Shown here: piece after piece, positions 8,853 through 18,499 of the stretch
How the letters are laid out: every line of letters begins with the position of its first letter
How positions within the stretch are numbered: the stretch's first letter is position 1
DNA from: Herbaspirillum autotrophicum
GTDB lineage: Bacteria > Pseudomonadota > Gammaproteobacteria > Burkholderiales > Burkholderiaceae_D
Reading direction: 5' to 3'
DNA: 64,000 bases
Assembly: GCF_001189915.1 (NCBI RefSeq)
Contig: NZ_LFLS01000010.1
Span: 1-64,000 of the forward strand
The notes under the pieces: model-generated
Databases searched by the model: none
Told to the model about the DNA's origin: nothing
What the model saw: the letters and a program-made list of their open reading frames with translations, nothing else
Position numbers and translations under genes: made by a program

Positions 8853-9773
8853 ATGAAAGATACGCTGCAAAAATTCATGGTCGACAACGCACCGGTGCGC
8901 GGTGAGCTGGTTGAACTCAGTGCCACCTGGCAACAGGTGCTGGCGCGCCGCGACTATCCCGTCGCCGTCAAACGGCTGTTGGGAGAAATGCTGTCGGCGG
9001 CGGCGTTATTGTCCGCCACACTGAAATTCAACGGTGTGATCGTCATGCAAGTACATGGCGATGGTCCGGTCAAGCTGCTGGTCGTGGAATGCGACTCCGA
9101 GTTGCGCCTGCGCGCCACGGCCAAGGTGATCGAAGGAGAAGTCGTGCCTGACGATGCGACGCTGACCCAACTGGTCAACCTCAACGGTCAGGGGCATTTC
9201 GCCATCACGCTCGATCCGCAAGACAAGATGCCCGGCCAGCAAGCCTATCAGGGCATTGTGCCGCTGGACGGCGACGACGTCGCGACCGTGATCGAAAACT
9301 ACATGCAGCGCTCGGAGCAGCTCGACACCAAACTGTGGCTGGCTGCCGATGGTCAGGTATCACGCGGTTTGCTGCTGCAAAAACTGCCGACGACCGGCGG
9401 CATCAATACGCCGGAAGACGAACTCGACACCTGGAATCGCATGTCCATGCTCGGCAACACACTGCGCACCGAAGAGTTGCTCAGCACCGACATCGAGACC
9501 TTGCTGCGGCGTTTGTTCTGGGAAGAAACCATTCGTGTGTTCGATCCCGATCATCCGCAGTTTCATTGCTCATGCTCGCGCGAAAAAGTCGGCAACATGC
9601 TGAAAATGCTGGGGCGTGAAGAAGTCGAAGAAGCCTTGGCCGATCTCGGCAAGCTGGAGGTCGATTGCGACTTCTGCGGTCAGCATTACGAATTCGACCC
9701 GATCGATTGCGCCCATATGTTCATCAGCGATCTGCCTGCCGGTCCTGCCGTACTCAGCAGCATCAAGCACTAA
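8853..9773 (+). CDS. hslO: Hsp33 redox-regulated chaperonin
   Basis: Holdase chaperone activated by oxidation in the cytoplasm. The 306-residue protein begins MKDTLQKFMVDNAPVRGELV. Its C-terminal redox switch has the four zinc-binding cysteines as CSC (FHCSCSREKVGNML) and CDFC (LEVDCDFCGQHYEF), matching the family CXC...CXXC pattern. The ATG at 8853 follows GGAAAGAAAG; a longer frame from 8730 runs inside the previous gene and is not credible as a start. It ends before a symmetric hairpin at 9796-9820. Confidence 0.96.
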   Translation: MKDTLQKFMVDNAPVRGELVELSATWQQVLARRDYPVAVKRLLGEMLSAAALLSATLKFNGVIVMQVHGDGPVKLLVVECDSELRLRATAKVIEGEVVPDDATLTQLVNLNGQGHFAITLDPQDKMPGQQAYQGIVPLDGDDVATVIENYMQRSEQLDTKLWLAADGQVSRGLLLQKLPTTGGINTPEDELDTWNRMSMLGNTLRTEELLSTDIETLLRRLFWEETIRVFDPDHPQFHCSCSREKVGNMLKMLGREEVEEALADLGKLEVDCDFCGQHYEFDPIDCAHMFISDLPAGPAVLSSIKH

Positions 9774-9795
9774 GCAATTTCATCTGCACTGTGTT

Positions 9796-9820
9796 CCTGA
9801 TTGCCCCTGCGGCAATCAGG
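9796..9820. terminator. Perfect 10-bp hairpin between convergent hslO and rsuA
   Basis: CCTGATTGCC (9796-9805), a five-base loop, then GGCAATCAGG (9811-9820). It separates two convergent genes, as a bidirectional terminator would. There is no clear T-tract on either side, so termination efficiency is uncertain. Confidence 0.55.
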
Positions 9821-9839
9821 ATTGCGGTCACGACAGCGG

Positions 9840-10556
9840 TCAGGCCGGCACCAGCAAATCGAGCTGCGCCTGTTCCAGGTAACACCATTCCCCCTCTTCC
9901 AGTTCCAGCGCCTCCAGTTGCAAACCACCGATAGCGGTCCGTCGCAAGGCGCTGCAATGATTGCCGGCAGCGGCCAGCATGCGCTTGACCTGATGGTATT
10001 TGCCCTGCTCCAGCACGATTTCCAGAAGATGCGTATCGAGTTGCCGACAGGTGACCGCTGCCAGCGGTGCCGGCTCGTCGTGCAATTGCACGCCGCCCAG
10101 CAACTGCGCAATCAATTCTTCGGTCACGGCATCATGCGTCGTCGCCGCATACACTTTGGGCACATGGCGCTTGGGTGACGACTGCGCATGAATGAAGGCA
10201 CCATCGTCCGACATCAGCAACAAGCCGGTGGTGTCGTGATCGAGCCGCCCTACCGGCTGCACGTCGCGCCAGCTGAATTGCTCCGGCAAAATCGTCAGCA
10301 CCCCGGGATGATGGCTGGGCTTGCGCGAGCATTCAAAATTGGCTGGCTTATTGAGTGCGATATAGACCTGCGCACGATAAGTCCATTCGTCGTCGAACAG
10401 GGTGAAGCTCAGCCCGTCCAGTTCCGGCGTCAGGCGGTAATCGGTCACGACGCTGCCGCCAATGGCGACCTCGCCATCCTCAATCAGACTGCGGCAATAC
10501 TTGCGCGAGCCGAAGCCCTGGGATTGCAAGATACGATCCAAACTTAATTTACTCAT
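9840..10556 (-). CDS. rsuA: 16S rRNA pseudouridine(516) synthase-like protein
   Basis: 238 residues. An S4 RNA-binding domain occupies about residues 1-50 (LDRILQSQGFGSRKYCRSLIEDGEV). The RsuA/RluB/E/F catalytic domain has GRLDHDTTGLLLM, with Asp106 the predicted catalytic residue, and the family KPANFECSR and EGKYHQVKRM-type segments (here EQGKYHQVKRML). Its start overlaps the trmJ stop by one base (TAATG), so the two RNA-modification genes are probably co-translated. RluE or RluF specificity cannot be fully excluded. Confidence 0.9.
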   Translation of the reverse strand: MSKLSLDRILQSQGFGSRKYCRSLIEDGEVAIGGSVVTDYRLTPELDGLSFTLFDDEWTYRAQVYIALNKPANFECSRKPSHHPGVLTILPEQFSWRDVQPVGRLDHDTTGLLLMSDDGAFIHAQSSPKRHVPKVYAATTHDAVTEELIAQLLGGVQLHDEPAPLAAVTCRQLDTHLLEIVLEQGKYHQVKRMLAAAGNHCSALRRTAIGGLQLEALELEEGEWCYLEQAQLDLLVPA

Positions 10557-11320
10557 TATTTGCTTTTCTGTTTCGGGGTCAGGATTTGGCGGGCAATGCC
10601 GCGCAAGATATTCACTTCTTCGGTTTCAAGCTGGGTGCGGGCGAACAGACGCTTGAGTCGGGGCATCAGCTTCTTCGGGCTGTCCGGCTTGAGGAATTCA
10701 ATCGCAATCAGCGCCTGCTCAAGGTGCTCGTACATGCCTTCGATATCCGCCAGTCCGGCGGCCTGCCCGTGGAAACCGATGTCGCTGACCGGCGGCGCGT
10801 CGCCCAAGGCCGCGACCCGACATTCATAGGCCAGCACCTGTACTGCCTGCGCCAGATTGAGCGAGGAATAATCCGGATTGGCGGGGATATTGATCAACAC
10901 ATTGCATTTTTGCACCAGTTCATTGGGCAAACCGAAGCGTTCGTTGCCGAAAATCAGCGCCGCATGCAGGTCTGTATCTTGCACCAGTTGCGTTGCCAAG
11001 GCCCGCGGCGCAATCAGCGGCGGCGAAAATTCCCGCAAACGGGCACTGACGGCAGCGGCAAAGTTGCACCCCTGCAAGGCTTCCTCCATGCTGGCGACGA
11101 TGCGGGCCGCGCTGAGCACGTCCTGAGCACCGCTGGCGAAGGCCACCGCCTCCGGCGCCTGCAAGGCATCCGGAAAGCGCGGATTGACCAGCACCAGCTC
11201 GCCAAAGCCCATGGTTTTGATGGCGCGTGCTACCGAGCCGATATTGCCGGCACTGCTGGTTTCCACCAACACGAAACGCAGGCGATTGAAAACAGAATTA
11301 TCGATTTTTAGCTTGTTCAT
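10556..11320 (-). CDS. trmJ: tRNA (cytidine/uridine-2'-O-)-methyltransferase TrmJ
   Basis: SAM-dependent SPOUT methyltransferase that modifies tRNA position 32. The 254-residue protein contains LRFVLVETSSAGNIGSVARA, the trefoil-knot motif LIFGNERFGLPNEL, and IPANPDYSSLNLAQAVQVLAYE that binds SAM at the C-terminal side of the SPOUT domain. A helical C-terminal extension includes FARTQLETEEVNILRGI, seen in TrmJ rather than in the shorter TrmH-type proteins. First gene of a two-gene unit with rsuA. Confidence 0.93.
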   Translation of the reverse strand: MNKLKIDNSVFNRLRFVLVETSSAGNIGSVARAIKTMGFGELVLVNPRFPDALQAPEAVAFASGAQDVLSAARIVASMEEALQGCNFAAAVSARLREFSPPLIAPRALATQLVQDTDLHAALIFGNERFGLPNELVQKCNVLINIPANPDYSSLNLAQAVQVLAYECRVAALGDAPPVSDIGFHGQAAGLADIEGMYEHLEQALIAIEFLKPDSPKKLMPRLKRLFARTQLETEEVNILRGIARQILTPKQKSK

Positions 11321-11511
11321 TTAAAATAGCGGTATTCGCGCTCCGGGAACGGCATTAAAGGCGGCAAATGTTGTCTCGGCAACCTTGCACGCTCGCAGAC
11401 CTGATACGGCGCATCGCTCATTAATTTCATTCTCGTGCTATTCGTCCACCCGGCGTCAAGTCTCGTACTGCGTCGGGCGGCAGAAACGCCATTTTAACGG
11501 AACCCAGCGGT

Positions 11512-12312
11512 ATGATTATCCCTCCAATGCTCAATACGGCGATCAAGGCAGCCCGCCGTGCCGCCACGATCATCAACAGAGCCTCGTTCGACGTCTCTCT
11601 GCTCACAGTCACCAAGAAACAACACAATGATTTCGTCACCGAAGTCGATCAGGCCGCTGAAGCCGCCATCATCGAAGTGTTGAAGACTGCCTATCCCGAT
11701 CACGCCATCCTGGCCGAAGAATCGGGCGCTTCCGACAACCTGCACGACGAGAATGAAAACGTCTGGATCATCGATCCGCTCGACGGCACCACCAACTTCA
11801 TCCACGGCTTCCCGCAATATTGCGTATCGATCGCCCTGCAACAGCGCGGCCAGATCACCCAGGCCGTGGTCTACGATCCGACCCGCAATGACTTGTTTAC
11901 TGCCTCCAAGGGCGCCGGTGCCTATCTCAACGAAAAGCGCATTCGCGTCACCAAACGTGACCGCATTGCCGACTGCCTGATCGGCACCGGCTTCCCGTTC
12001 CGCGATACCGATGGTCTCGATGAATACCTCAAGATGTTCCGCGTCATGACCGAAAACTGCGCCGGCCTGCGTCGTCCCGGTGCTGCGGCACTGGATCTGG
12101 CGTATGTGGCAGCCGGACGTCTGGACGGCTTCTTTGAAAAGGGCCTCAAGCCGTGGGATATCGCAGCAGGTTCGCTGCTGATCACAGAGGCCGGCGGTAT
12201 TGTCGGCACCTTCCGCGGCGAGTCCGATTATCTGTACAAAGGCGATGTGCTGGCCGGCAATCCGAAAATCTTCTCGCAACAGGTCAATCTGTTGTCTGAA
12301 TTTGCCCGCTAG
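11512..12312 (+). CDS. suhB: Inositol-1-monophosphatase SuhB
   Basis: Mg-dependent phosphatase of the IMPase/FBPase superfamily; SuhB also takes part in rRNA transcription antitermination complexes. The 266 residues include the metal-site motifs HAILAEESG (about 65-73), DPLDGTTNF (88-96) and [17 protein letters not shown] near the C-terminus. It may start at 11512 or at the internal methionine six codons in. It is divergent from trmJ. Confidence 0.95.
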   Translation: MIIPPMLNTAIKAARRAATIINRASFDVSLLTVTKKQHNDFVTEVDQAAEAAIIEVLKTAYPDHAILAEESGASDNLHDENENVWIIDPLDGTTNFIHGFPQYCVSIALQQRGQITQAVVYDPTRNDLFTASKGAGAYLNEKRIRVTKRDRIADCLIGTGFPFRDTDGLDEYLKMFRVMTENCAGLRRPGAAALDLAYVAAGRLDGFFEKGLKPWDIAAGSLLITEAGGIVGTFRGESDYLYKGDVLAGNPKIFSQQVNLLSEFAR

Positions 12313-12377
12313 ACACAGTCACAGCGACGTAGTCACAGCGGGCGGCACTGACGCCACCCGCTGCACAGGAGACGATC

Positions 12378-12863
12378 ATGGCAGAGCACTCTACCCCTGC
12401 GGGCTACCACAGCGTAACCCCTTATCTGATCGTCACCGGTGCTGCGGCCGCCATTGCGTTTTATGCCAAGGCGTTCGGCGCCACTGAAGTGATGCGGCTC
12501 GACGGCCCGCAAGGCAAGCTGTGGCACGCCGAAATCCAGATCGGCAACTCCCGCGTCATGCTGGCCGATGAATTTCCCGACATGGGCTTCAACAGCCCGC
12601 TGACGCTCGGCGGCGCCGGCGTCAGCCTGCTGGTGTTTGTCGATCAGGTGGACGTCGTGTTCGCACAGGCACTGGCCGCCGGCGCCACTCAGTTGCGCGC
12701 GGTACAGGACCAGTTCTATGGCGACCGCTCCGGCATGCTGCGCGACCCCTACGGCCACGTCTGGTCGATTGCAACCCATATCGAAGATTTATCCGACGCG
12801 GAAATTCGCAGTCGTTCGCAAGACCTGCTGCGCAAATGCGCTGCCGGCAAAACCACTTCCTGA
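12378..12863 (+). CDS. VOC superfamily protein, PhnB/YdhA-like
   Basis: 161 residues of the vicinal-oxygen-chelate fold, built of two beta-alpha-beta-beta-beta units. The N-terminal YHSVTPYLIVTGAAAAIAFYAKAFGA is typical of PhnB-like proteins, and the C-terminal MLRDPYGHVWSIATHIEDL also fits. These proteins resemble glyoxalases and bleomycin-binding proteins, but most have no known substrate. It lies between suhB and an alpha/beta hydrolase gene and ends 22 bases before the latter. Confidence 0.9.
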   Translation: MAEHSTPAGYHSVTPYLIVTGAAAAIAFYAKAFGATEVMRLDGPQGKLWHAEIQIGNSRVMLADEFPDMGFNSPLTLGGAGVSLLVFVDQVDVVFAQALAAGATQLRAVQDQFYGDRSGMLRDPYGHVWSIATHIEDLSDAEIRSRSQDLLRKCAAGKTTS

Positions 12864-12885
12864 CCTCCCTCTTCCGCAGCCCGCC

Positions 12886-13644
12886 ATGCCCCATGTCACC
12901 AGCGCCGGTCGGCGCATCTACTACGAAGTCAGCGGCAACGGCCCGCCACTGTTGTTGCATCACGGTTTTACCAGCAGCTCACAAGCCTGGCGTTTCTATG
13001 GCTTCACGCCGGTATTGGAACAAACCCATACCGTGATCGCGCTCGATGCACTGGGTCACGGACAAAGCGACAAACCGCACGACACCGATGCCTATACCCA
13101 ACGTCAGCGCAGCGAGGACGTGCTGGCAGTGCTTGATGCCCTGCAGATCGAACAAACACATTTCTTCGGCTACTCCATGGGCGGCTGGGTCGGTTACGGT
13201 CTGATGCGACATGCACCGCAGCGCCTCAAATCGCTGATACTGGGTGCCGCTCATCCATACGCCGATGCCAGCTGGGCGACATTTGCCGGGGTCGACGGCA
13301 GCGATGCCGAGGCTTTCATCCGCGCCTTTGAACAGATACTCGACGAAGCACTGAGCGAGCCAGTCAAAATGCTGGTGCGCGCCAATGATCTGCAAGCACT
13401 GGCAGCGGCAGCGCATCAGAGCCGCCCGTCCAATGAAGATTTGCTGCCGCACATGACGCTGCCATGCCTGATGTTTTGCGGTGATGCCGATGCCCGTCAT
13501 GCGGCGGTACAGCAGTGTGCGCAACTGTTGCCACAGGGACGCTTCGTGTCGTTGCCGGGCGTCACCCATTTCGGCGGGCTGATGCAAAGCGCACTGGTAT
13601 TGCCGGCGCTGCGCGAGTTTCTCGACACCCATACCGCCGCCTGA
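12886..13644 (+). CDS. Alpha/beta-fold hydrolase
   Basis: 252 residues. [19 protein letters not shown] forms the oxyanion region, and [18 protein letters not shown] is the nucleophile elbow with the Ser in [17 protein letters not shown] and GVTHFGGLM supply further conserved segments, with the His of the latter as likely triad member. The start at 12886 ([14 protein letters not shown]) is chosen because upstream in-frame codons overlap the previous gene and lack homology character. The substrate cannot be inferred. Confidence 0.9.
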   Translation: MPHVTSAGRRIYYEVSGNGPPLLLHHGFTSSSQAWRFYGFTPVLEQTHTVIALDALGHGQSDKPHDTDAYTQRQRSEDVLAVLDALQIEQTHFFGYSMGGWVGYGLMRHAPQRLKSLILGAAHPYADASWATFAGVDGSDAEAFIRAFEQILDEALSEPVKMLVRANDLQALAAAAHQSRPSNEDLLPHMTLPCLMFCGDADARHAAVQQCAQLLPQGRFVSLPGVTHFGGLMQSALVLPALREFLDTHTAA

Positions 13645-13686
13645 GGCGGCAAGCAACTTTTATCTGCAGTCGCGGGCCGGGACTGC

Positions 13687-13692
13687 TATACT
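13687..13692 (+). promoter_or_regulatory. Possible -10 element upstream of the RhlE-like helicase gene
   Basis: TATACT lies 114 bases before the helicase start within the 161-base gap 13645-13805. No good -35 match lies at 16-18 bases upstream, so this is a weak promoter call. Confidence 0.3.
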
Positions 13693-13805
13693 GCGCCGGT
13701 GCGGCACATTCTCCAGTCAAAGTCCGCTGTCTTCCGACGTTTCAACCCCGTTTGCCTGCGACTGGCGCCCGATACGGCGACAGGCCGATACTATTCAAAT
13801 CTCTC

Positions 13806-15221
13806 ATGTCATTCTCATCACTCGGCTTATCCGAGGAAATCGTTCGTGCCGTTACCGAACAAGGCTATACCACTCCGACTCCGATTCAATTGCAAGCTGT
13901 GCCTGCGGTTCTGGCGGGTGGCGATTTGCTGGCCGGCGCCCAGACCGGCACCGGTAAAACTGCCGGCTTCACGCTGCCGCTGCTGCAACGTCTGTCCAGC
14001 GTCGAGCGCGTCAAGATCAACGGCCATGTACCAATCCGCGCCCTGATCCTGACCCCGACCCGCGAACTGGCGGCACAGGTTGAAGAAAGCGTGCGCATCT
14101 ATGGCAAGTACCTGAAACTGACTTCAGCCTGCATCTTCGGCGGCGTCGGCATCAACCCGCAAATCCGTTTGCTCAAGCAAGGCGTTGATATTCTGGTGGC
14201 GACACCGGGACGTTTGCTGGATCACATGCAGCAAAACACCGTCGATCTGAAAAACGTGCAAGTCCTGATTCTGGACGAAGCCGATCGCATGCTGGACATG
14301 GGCTTTATCCGCGATATCCGCAAGGTACTCGCGGCACTGCCGAAGAAACGTCAGAACCTGTTGTTCTCGGCGACCTTCTCCGACGACATCAAGGCCCTCG
14401 CCGATGGCTTGCTGAATGCACCGGCCATGATTGAAGTGGCCCGTCGCAATTCCACCGTGGAAGTGATCGGTCAAAAGATTCACCCGGTTGACCGCGACAA
14501 GAAACATCCGATGCTGGCCCATCTGATCAAGACCCATAACTGGTCGCAGGTGCTGGTGTTTACCCGTACCAAGCACGGCGCCAACAAGCTGGTGGAACAA
14601 CTGGAACGTGACGGCATCACTGCCATGGCGATCCACGGCAACAAGAGCCAGGCCGCGCGTACCCGTGCCCTGGCTGAATTCAAGGATGGCAAACTGCAAG
14701 CTCTGATCGCCACCGATATCGCCGCGCGCGGTATCGATATCGATCAGTTGCCGCACGTCGTCAACTACGATTTGCCGAATGTGCCGGAAGATTATGTCCA
14801 CCGGATCGGCCGTACCGGTCGCGCCGGCGCTACCGGTGAAGCAGTGTCGCTGGTCTGCGTCGATGAGCGCGAACTGTTGCATGACATCGAGCGCTTCATC
14901 AAGCGCGAGATTCCGGTTGAAATCATTCCCGGCTTTGAGCCTGATCCGAAAGCCAAACCGCAGCCGATTCAATTGCGCAGCGGCGGTGGCGGCGGCGGTA
15001 ACCGTCAACGCAGTGGCGGTGGTGGTGGCGGCAATGGTGGTGGTCGCAGCCGTCAACCGGGCAATGCCCAGCCGAAAACCGGCGGTGGTCAAGGCCAGAG
15101 CCAGTCGCGTGCACCGCAAGGCGCCAAGCCATCCCAAGGTCCGGCCAAACCGGCACAGGGACGCGGCCCGGCTGCCCGCCCTTCGGCACTGACACATCGC
15201 TCCGGCGGTCGCGGTCGTTAA
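13806..15221 (+). CDS. rhlE: DEAD-box ATP-dependent RNA helicase, RhlE type
   Basis: 471 residues with the complete helicase core. The Q motif TPTPIQ is followed by Walker [17 protein letters not shown], the DEAD box [16 protein letters not shown], and motif [12 protein letters not shown]. The C-terminal tail, about 90 residues, is basic and Gly/Arg/Gln-rich (runs of GGGGG, RSGGRGR end) and probably disordered and RNA-binding. RhlE proteins act in ribosome assembly and cold-linked RNA turnover. The ATG at 13806 starts [16 protein letters not shown], standard for the family. Confidence 0.95.
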   Translation: MSFSSLGLSEEIVRAVTEQGYTTPTPIQLQAVPAVLAGGDLLAGAQTGTGKTAGFTLPLLQRLSSVERVKINGHVPIRALILTPTRELAAQVEESVRIYGKYLKLTSACIFGGVGINPQIRLLKQGVDILVATPGRLLDHMQQNTVDLKNVQVLILDEADRMLDMGFIRDIRKVLAALPKKRQNLLFSATFSDDIKALADGLLNAPAMIEVARRNSTVEVIGQKIHPVDRDKKHPMLAHLIKTHNWSQVLVFTRTKHGANKLVEQLERDGITAMAIHGNKSQAARTRALAEFKDGKLQALIATDIAARGIDIDQLPHVVNYDLPNVPEDYVHRIGRTGRAGATGEAVSLVCVDERELLHDIERFIKREIPVEIIPGFEPDPKAKPQPIQLRSGGGGGGNRQRSGGGGGGNGGGRSRQPGNAQPKTGGGQGQSQSRAPQGAKPSQGPAKPAQGRGPAARPSALTHRSGGRGR

Positions 15222-15239
15222 TCGGCAGCGTTGGCCTTG

Positions 15240-15719
15240 ATGCGTATTGTCAAAGCTGACTTGAGCAATCCTCGACACGGCGTTGCCGTGCTTGAGGTGC
15301 TCGATGCCTATGCCGCCGACCCGATGGGCGGCAATCACCCCTTATCCGCATTTACCCGCAGTCATCTGATCGACGCGTTGCGCCAGCGACCGACGATTCA
15401 CGTCTTCCTTGCTTTCGATGGCGAACAAGGCGTGGCACTGGCCAATTGCATCGAAGGTTTTTCCACCTTTGCGTGCCGGCCCCTGCTCAATATTCACGAT
15501 CTCGCGGTCGTCGCCTCCCATCGCGGACGCGGCATTGCCCGGCAATTGATCGCTGCGGTCGAACAGCATGCGCGCGCCAGCGACTGCTGCAAAATCACAC
15601 TGGAAGTATTAGAAGGTAATGCCGTTGCGCGCAAGCTTTACGCGGCCTGCGGCTTCGCCGGTTATGAACTCGACCCTGCCGCCGGCAAGGCCATGTTCCT
15701 GCAACGCATACTGGATTGA
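15240..15719 (+). CDS. GNAT family N-acetyltransferase
   Basis: 159 residues. The acetyl-CoA binding motif is in LAVVASHRGRGIARQLIAAVE (the R-G-R-G-I-A type loop), and the C-terminal motif is EVLEGNAVARKLYAACGFAGYEL. A TTG codon nine bases upstream could also serve, but ATG at 15240 fits the family start MRIVKADL. It ends convergently with the ABC transporter operon. Substrate unknown. Confidence 0.9.
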   Translation: MRIVKADLSNPRHGVAVLEVLDAYAADPMGGNHPLSAFTRSHLIDALRQRPTIHVFLAFDGEQGVALANCIEGFSTFACRPLLNIHDLAVVASHRGRGIARQLIAAVEQHARASDCCKITLEVLEGNAVARKLYAACGFAGYELDPAAGKAMFLQRILD

Positions 15720-15779
15720 ATGAATTGACCGGGCCCCCCCGGAACCGGGATGCCGCATGAGGGAATGGCGCTGCGTGCC

Positions 15780-16919
15780 TTACGCCGCCTGCAACTGCTT
15801 CTGTCCGCGTGAACGTCCCGAACTCAGGTAGTTGGCAATCGAATCCTGTGTGACCTCGCCGATATAACTACCGTCAGCATCGATCACTGGCATCCAGCTG
15901 GTGCTGTGCTTGTACATCTTCGACAGCACGACGCGCAGGTTTTCATCGGGCGCGGCATTGACCGTGAATGGTTTGACCTTGTCACCGCCAACGCCGCTGA
16001 GGCCGCGGATATCACGCCGGCTGATATAGCCGAGGGCGCGATTGTCATTGTCGGTAATCGTCAGATAGCGGCTATCCTGATCATCCATCAAGGCAATTGC
16101 TTGCTCCAGCTGCACATCCGGGCGTGCCGTCGCCGGCGTTGTCGCGGCATCGCCGGCACGCACCAGCAACAACCGTTTCAGGGTGTGATCCTGACCGACG
16201 AACGCACCGACGAATTCATCCTTCGGACGTGCCAGCAAAGTATCGGGATGATCGAACTGCACCAGCTTGCCAGCGCGGAAAATCGCCACCTGATCGCCGA
16301 GCTTGATGGCTTCGTCGATGTCATGGCTGACCATGATGACGGTTTTGTTCAGTTGCCGTTGCATCTGGAAAAATTCATTTTGAATCGATTCACGGTTGAT
16401 CGGATCCACCGCGCCGAACGGTTCATCCATCAGCAACACCGGCGCATCTGCCGCCAGCGCACGGATCACGCCGATACGCTGTTGCTGGCCGCCCGACAAT
16501 TCCCGTGGATAGCGCGTCAGAAAACGTTTCGGGTCCAGCGCCACCATCGCCATCAGTTCAATCGCGCGTTCGCGGCAGCGTTTCTTGTCCCAGCCCAGCA
16601 GACGCGGCACGATGGTGATGTTTTCTTCAATTGTCATATTGGGAAACAAACCGGTTTGCTGAATCACATAACCGATGTGACGACGCAAGGTGACTTCGTC
16701 AATGCCCGATGTATCTTCACCATTGAGCAGCACGCGACCGGAAGTCGGCTTGATCAGACGATTGATCATTTTCAGTGTGGTGGTCTTGCCGCAACCGGAA
16801 GGACCGAGAAACACACAGATTTCACCCTCCGCCACTTTCAGGCTGACGGCATCTACTGCCTTGATCTTGGTACCGTCTTTTTGGATATAGGTCTTGCTGA
16901 GTTGATCGAGTTCTATCAT
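15780..16919 (-). CDS. Osmoprotectant/quaternary-amine ABC transporter ATP-binding protein with CBS domains
   Basis: 379 residues. The ABC domain has Walker A GPSGCGKTT (39-47), signature LSGGQQQRIGVIRAL, Walker B VLLMDEPFGAVD, and the switch His in MVSHDIDEA. A C-terminal pair of CBS-like domains (about 250-370) senses ionic strength in the OpuA/ProV family. The start ATG overlaps the preceding permease stop (ATGA). The assignment to glycine betaine, choline or carnitine uptake follows from the four-gene arrangement. Confidence 0.92.
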   Translation of the reverse strand: MIELDQLSKTYIQKDGTKIKAVDAVSLKVAEGEICVFLGPSGCGKTTTLKMINRLIKPTSGRVLLNGEDTSGIDEVTLRRHIGYVIQQTGLFPNMTIEENITIVPRLLGWDKKRCRERAIELMAMVALDPKRFLTRYPRELSGGQQQRIGVIRALAADAPVLLMDEPFGAVDPINRESIQNEFFQMQRQLNKTVIMVSHDIDEAIKLGDQVAIFRAGKLVQFDHPDTLLARPKDEFVGAFVGQDHTLKRLLLVRAGDAATTPATARPDVQLEQAIALMDDQDSRYLTITDNDNRALGYISRRDIRGLSGVGGDKVKPFTVNAAPDENLRVVLSKMYKHSTSWMPVIDADGSYIGEVTQDSIANYLSSGRSRGQKQLQAA

Positions 16920-17566
16920 TTTTGCAGTCCTTTCGGGGTCAGTAGTCGTTGCAGCCAATGCAGCAGCGTATCGGCGACAATCGCCAGCACGCTGATCAGC
17001 ACCGCTCCCACAACCAGTTTTTGCATATTGCTTTGGCTGATCGCATGCAGGATCAGTACGCCCAGCCCGCCAGCGCCAATCACGGCAGCAATCGCCATGA
17101 CGCCGATATTCATCACCACCGCCGTGCGCACGCCGCCGAGAATCACCGGCACCGCGAGCGGCAGATCCACCATGCGCAGACGCTGCCAGAACGTCATGCC
17201 GATGCCGATCCCGGCTTCCTTGATGCCAGCGTCAATATTGTCGAGCGCCAGGAAGGTATTGCGCATGATCGGCAACAGCGAATACAGAAATACGGCGGTG
17301 ATTGCCGGCAAGGGGCCGATACCTTCGCCGAAGCGCGAGAACAGCGGGATCATCAGACCGAACAAGGCAATCGACGGCAAGGTCAGCACTACCGTTGCCA
17401 GTCCCAGCAACGGACCAGCCAGCCAGCGATGGCGAATGATGGCGATGCCGAGCGGCACCCCGGCCACGATCGCCAGGCTGACGGCAATCCCGACCAGTTT
17501 CAGATGCTGCAGGGTCAGATGCAGAATGTTGTGCCAGTCGCTTTGCAGATATTGGAAAAAATTCAT
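16916..17566 (-). CDS. Osmoprotectant ABC transporter permease (OpuB/ProW type), second copy
   Basis: 216 residues with about five membrane helices. It carries the permease coupling motif region DNIDAGIKEAGIGIGMTFWQRL and the adjacent LPLAVPVILGGVRTAVVMNIG. It starts ten bases after the substrate-binding protein gene ends and overlaps the ATPase gene by four bases. It is a paralogue of the permease at 18500-19213; the two probably form a heterodimeric channel, as in OpuB/OpuC systems. Confidence 0.92.
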   Translation of the reverse strand: MNFFQYLQSDWHNILHLTLQHLKLVGIAVSLAIVAGVPLGIAIIRHRWLAGPLLGLATVVLTLPSIALFGLMIPLFSRFGEGIGPLPAITAVFLYSLLPIMRNTFLALDNIDAGIKEAGIGIGMTFWQRLRMVDLPLAVPVILGGVRTAVVMNIGVMAIAAVIGAGGLGVLILHAISQSNMQKLVVGAVLISVLAIVADTLLHWLQRLLTPKGLQK

Positions 17567-17576
17567 GACTGGCTCC

Positions 17577-18476
17577 TCAAATCAGACCTTGTTGCTGCAA
17601 GAATTCTGCGGCAACCTTGTCAATGGATTCCTGATCGATATCGACGCGCTTGTTCATTTCCGTCATTTTTTCGGTATCGATGGCCGCCGACAACTGATTC
17701 AATTGTTCTTCCAGTTGCGGGTTCTGTTCCAGCACCGATTTGCGTACCACCGGCGTGGCGGCATAGGCAGCGAAGTAACCTTTACTGTCTTCCAGCAGTT
17801 TCAGATTGAAACCCTTGATGCGCCCATCTGACGAATAGGTCAGGCCGGCATACAACTGTTCGTTGCGCAAGGCGGTGTAGACCAGACCCGGATCCATTTG
17901 CTTGACTTCGCTGCGGCTCAACTGAAATCCGTACAGAACCTGCATCGGCCCGAGACCGTCCGGACGCGACGCGAATTCATAATCAAGACCCAGCAAATGC
18001 TGCTTATCGGGATTCTGTTGCTGGTCCTGCGTGATCTTGTTGGCCAGATCTTCCAGCGTAGTGATGTTATCCGCATCGGCAAGCGCCTGCGGCATGGCAA
18101 AGGCATAGGTATTGTTCAGTGCCGAGGGTTGCAGCCAGATCAGGTTGATTTTCTCGTCAAGCTCCTTGACCCGCTCATAGGCAGCCCCGGCATCCAGCTT
18201 TTCCTCGACATGGTTGTAGACGATCAGCGAGGTGCCGGTGTATTCCCACACCACATCCAGTTGGCCGCTTTCCTGCGCCGACCGCATCAGCGTCGACCCC
18301 AGGCCATTCTTGAGATCTGCCTGATAACCTTTGGCCTTCAGGTATTGCACCGTCATCGACGACAAAATCAATTGCTCGGTAAAGTTCTTGCCACCGACCA
18401 CCAGTCGCGCAGCATAAGCCTGGGTACCGATCAGCATGCTCAGCAGGAGCATGCAACTCATCATTCTTTTTTTCAT
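17577..18476 (-). CDS. Osmoprotectant ABC transporter substrate-binding protein
   Basis: A periplasmic solute-binding protein of 299 residues. The signal peptide has core CMLLLSMLIGTQAYA, followed by the OpuAC-family start RLVVGGKNFTEQLILSSM and later VVWEYTGTSLI and YSSDGRIKGFNL. No lipobox is seen, so it should be free in the periplasm. An upstream ATG at 18503 overlaps the previous stop (ATGA) and would add nine polar residues; the ATG at 18476 has a better AAGGAAA ribosome site. Ligand is probably a quaternary amine or related osmolyte. Confidence 0.92.
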   Translation of the reverse strand: MKKRMMSCMLLLSMLIGTQAYAARLVVGGKNFTEQLILSSMTVQYLKAKGYQADLKNGLGSTLMRSAQESGQLDVVWEYTGTSLIVYNHVEEKLDAGAAYERVKELDEKINLIWLQPSALNNTYAFAMPQALADADNITTLEDLANKITQDQQQNPDKQHLLGLDYEFASRPDGLGPMQVLYGFQLSRSEVKQMDPGLVYTALRNEQLYAGLTYSSDGRIKGFNLKLLEDSKGYFAAYAATPVVRKSVLEQNPQLEEQLNQLSAAIDTEKMTEMNKRVDIDQESIDKVAAEFLQQQGLI

Positions 18477-18499
18477 CTTGTTTTCCTTTAGGTCAGCAC

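Noticed and set aside
13515..13805. Upstream extension of the helicase reading frame
   Set aside because: It runs through the preceding hydrolase gene; the ATG at 13806 starts the standard helicase N-terminus.
14985..15220. Gly/Arg-rich repeats in the helicase tail as a DNA repeat element
   Set aside because: The short repeats encode a disordered RGG-like tail common to RhlE proteins; they are not tandem DNA repeats with their own function.
15906..17831. Long open frame of 641 codons on the plus strand inside the osmoprotectant genes
   Set aside because: Runs antisense to three clear ABC transporter genes, is rich in His, Arg and Gln, and shows no family motif; typical of GC-rich antisense frames.
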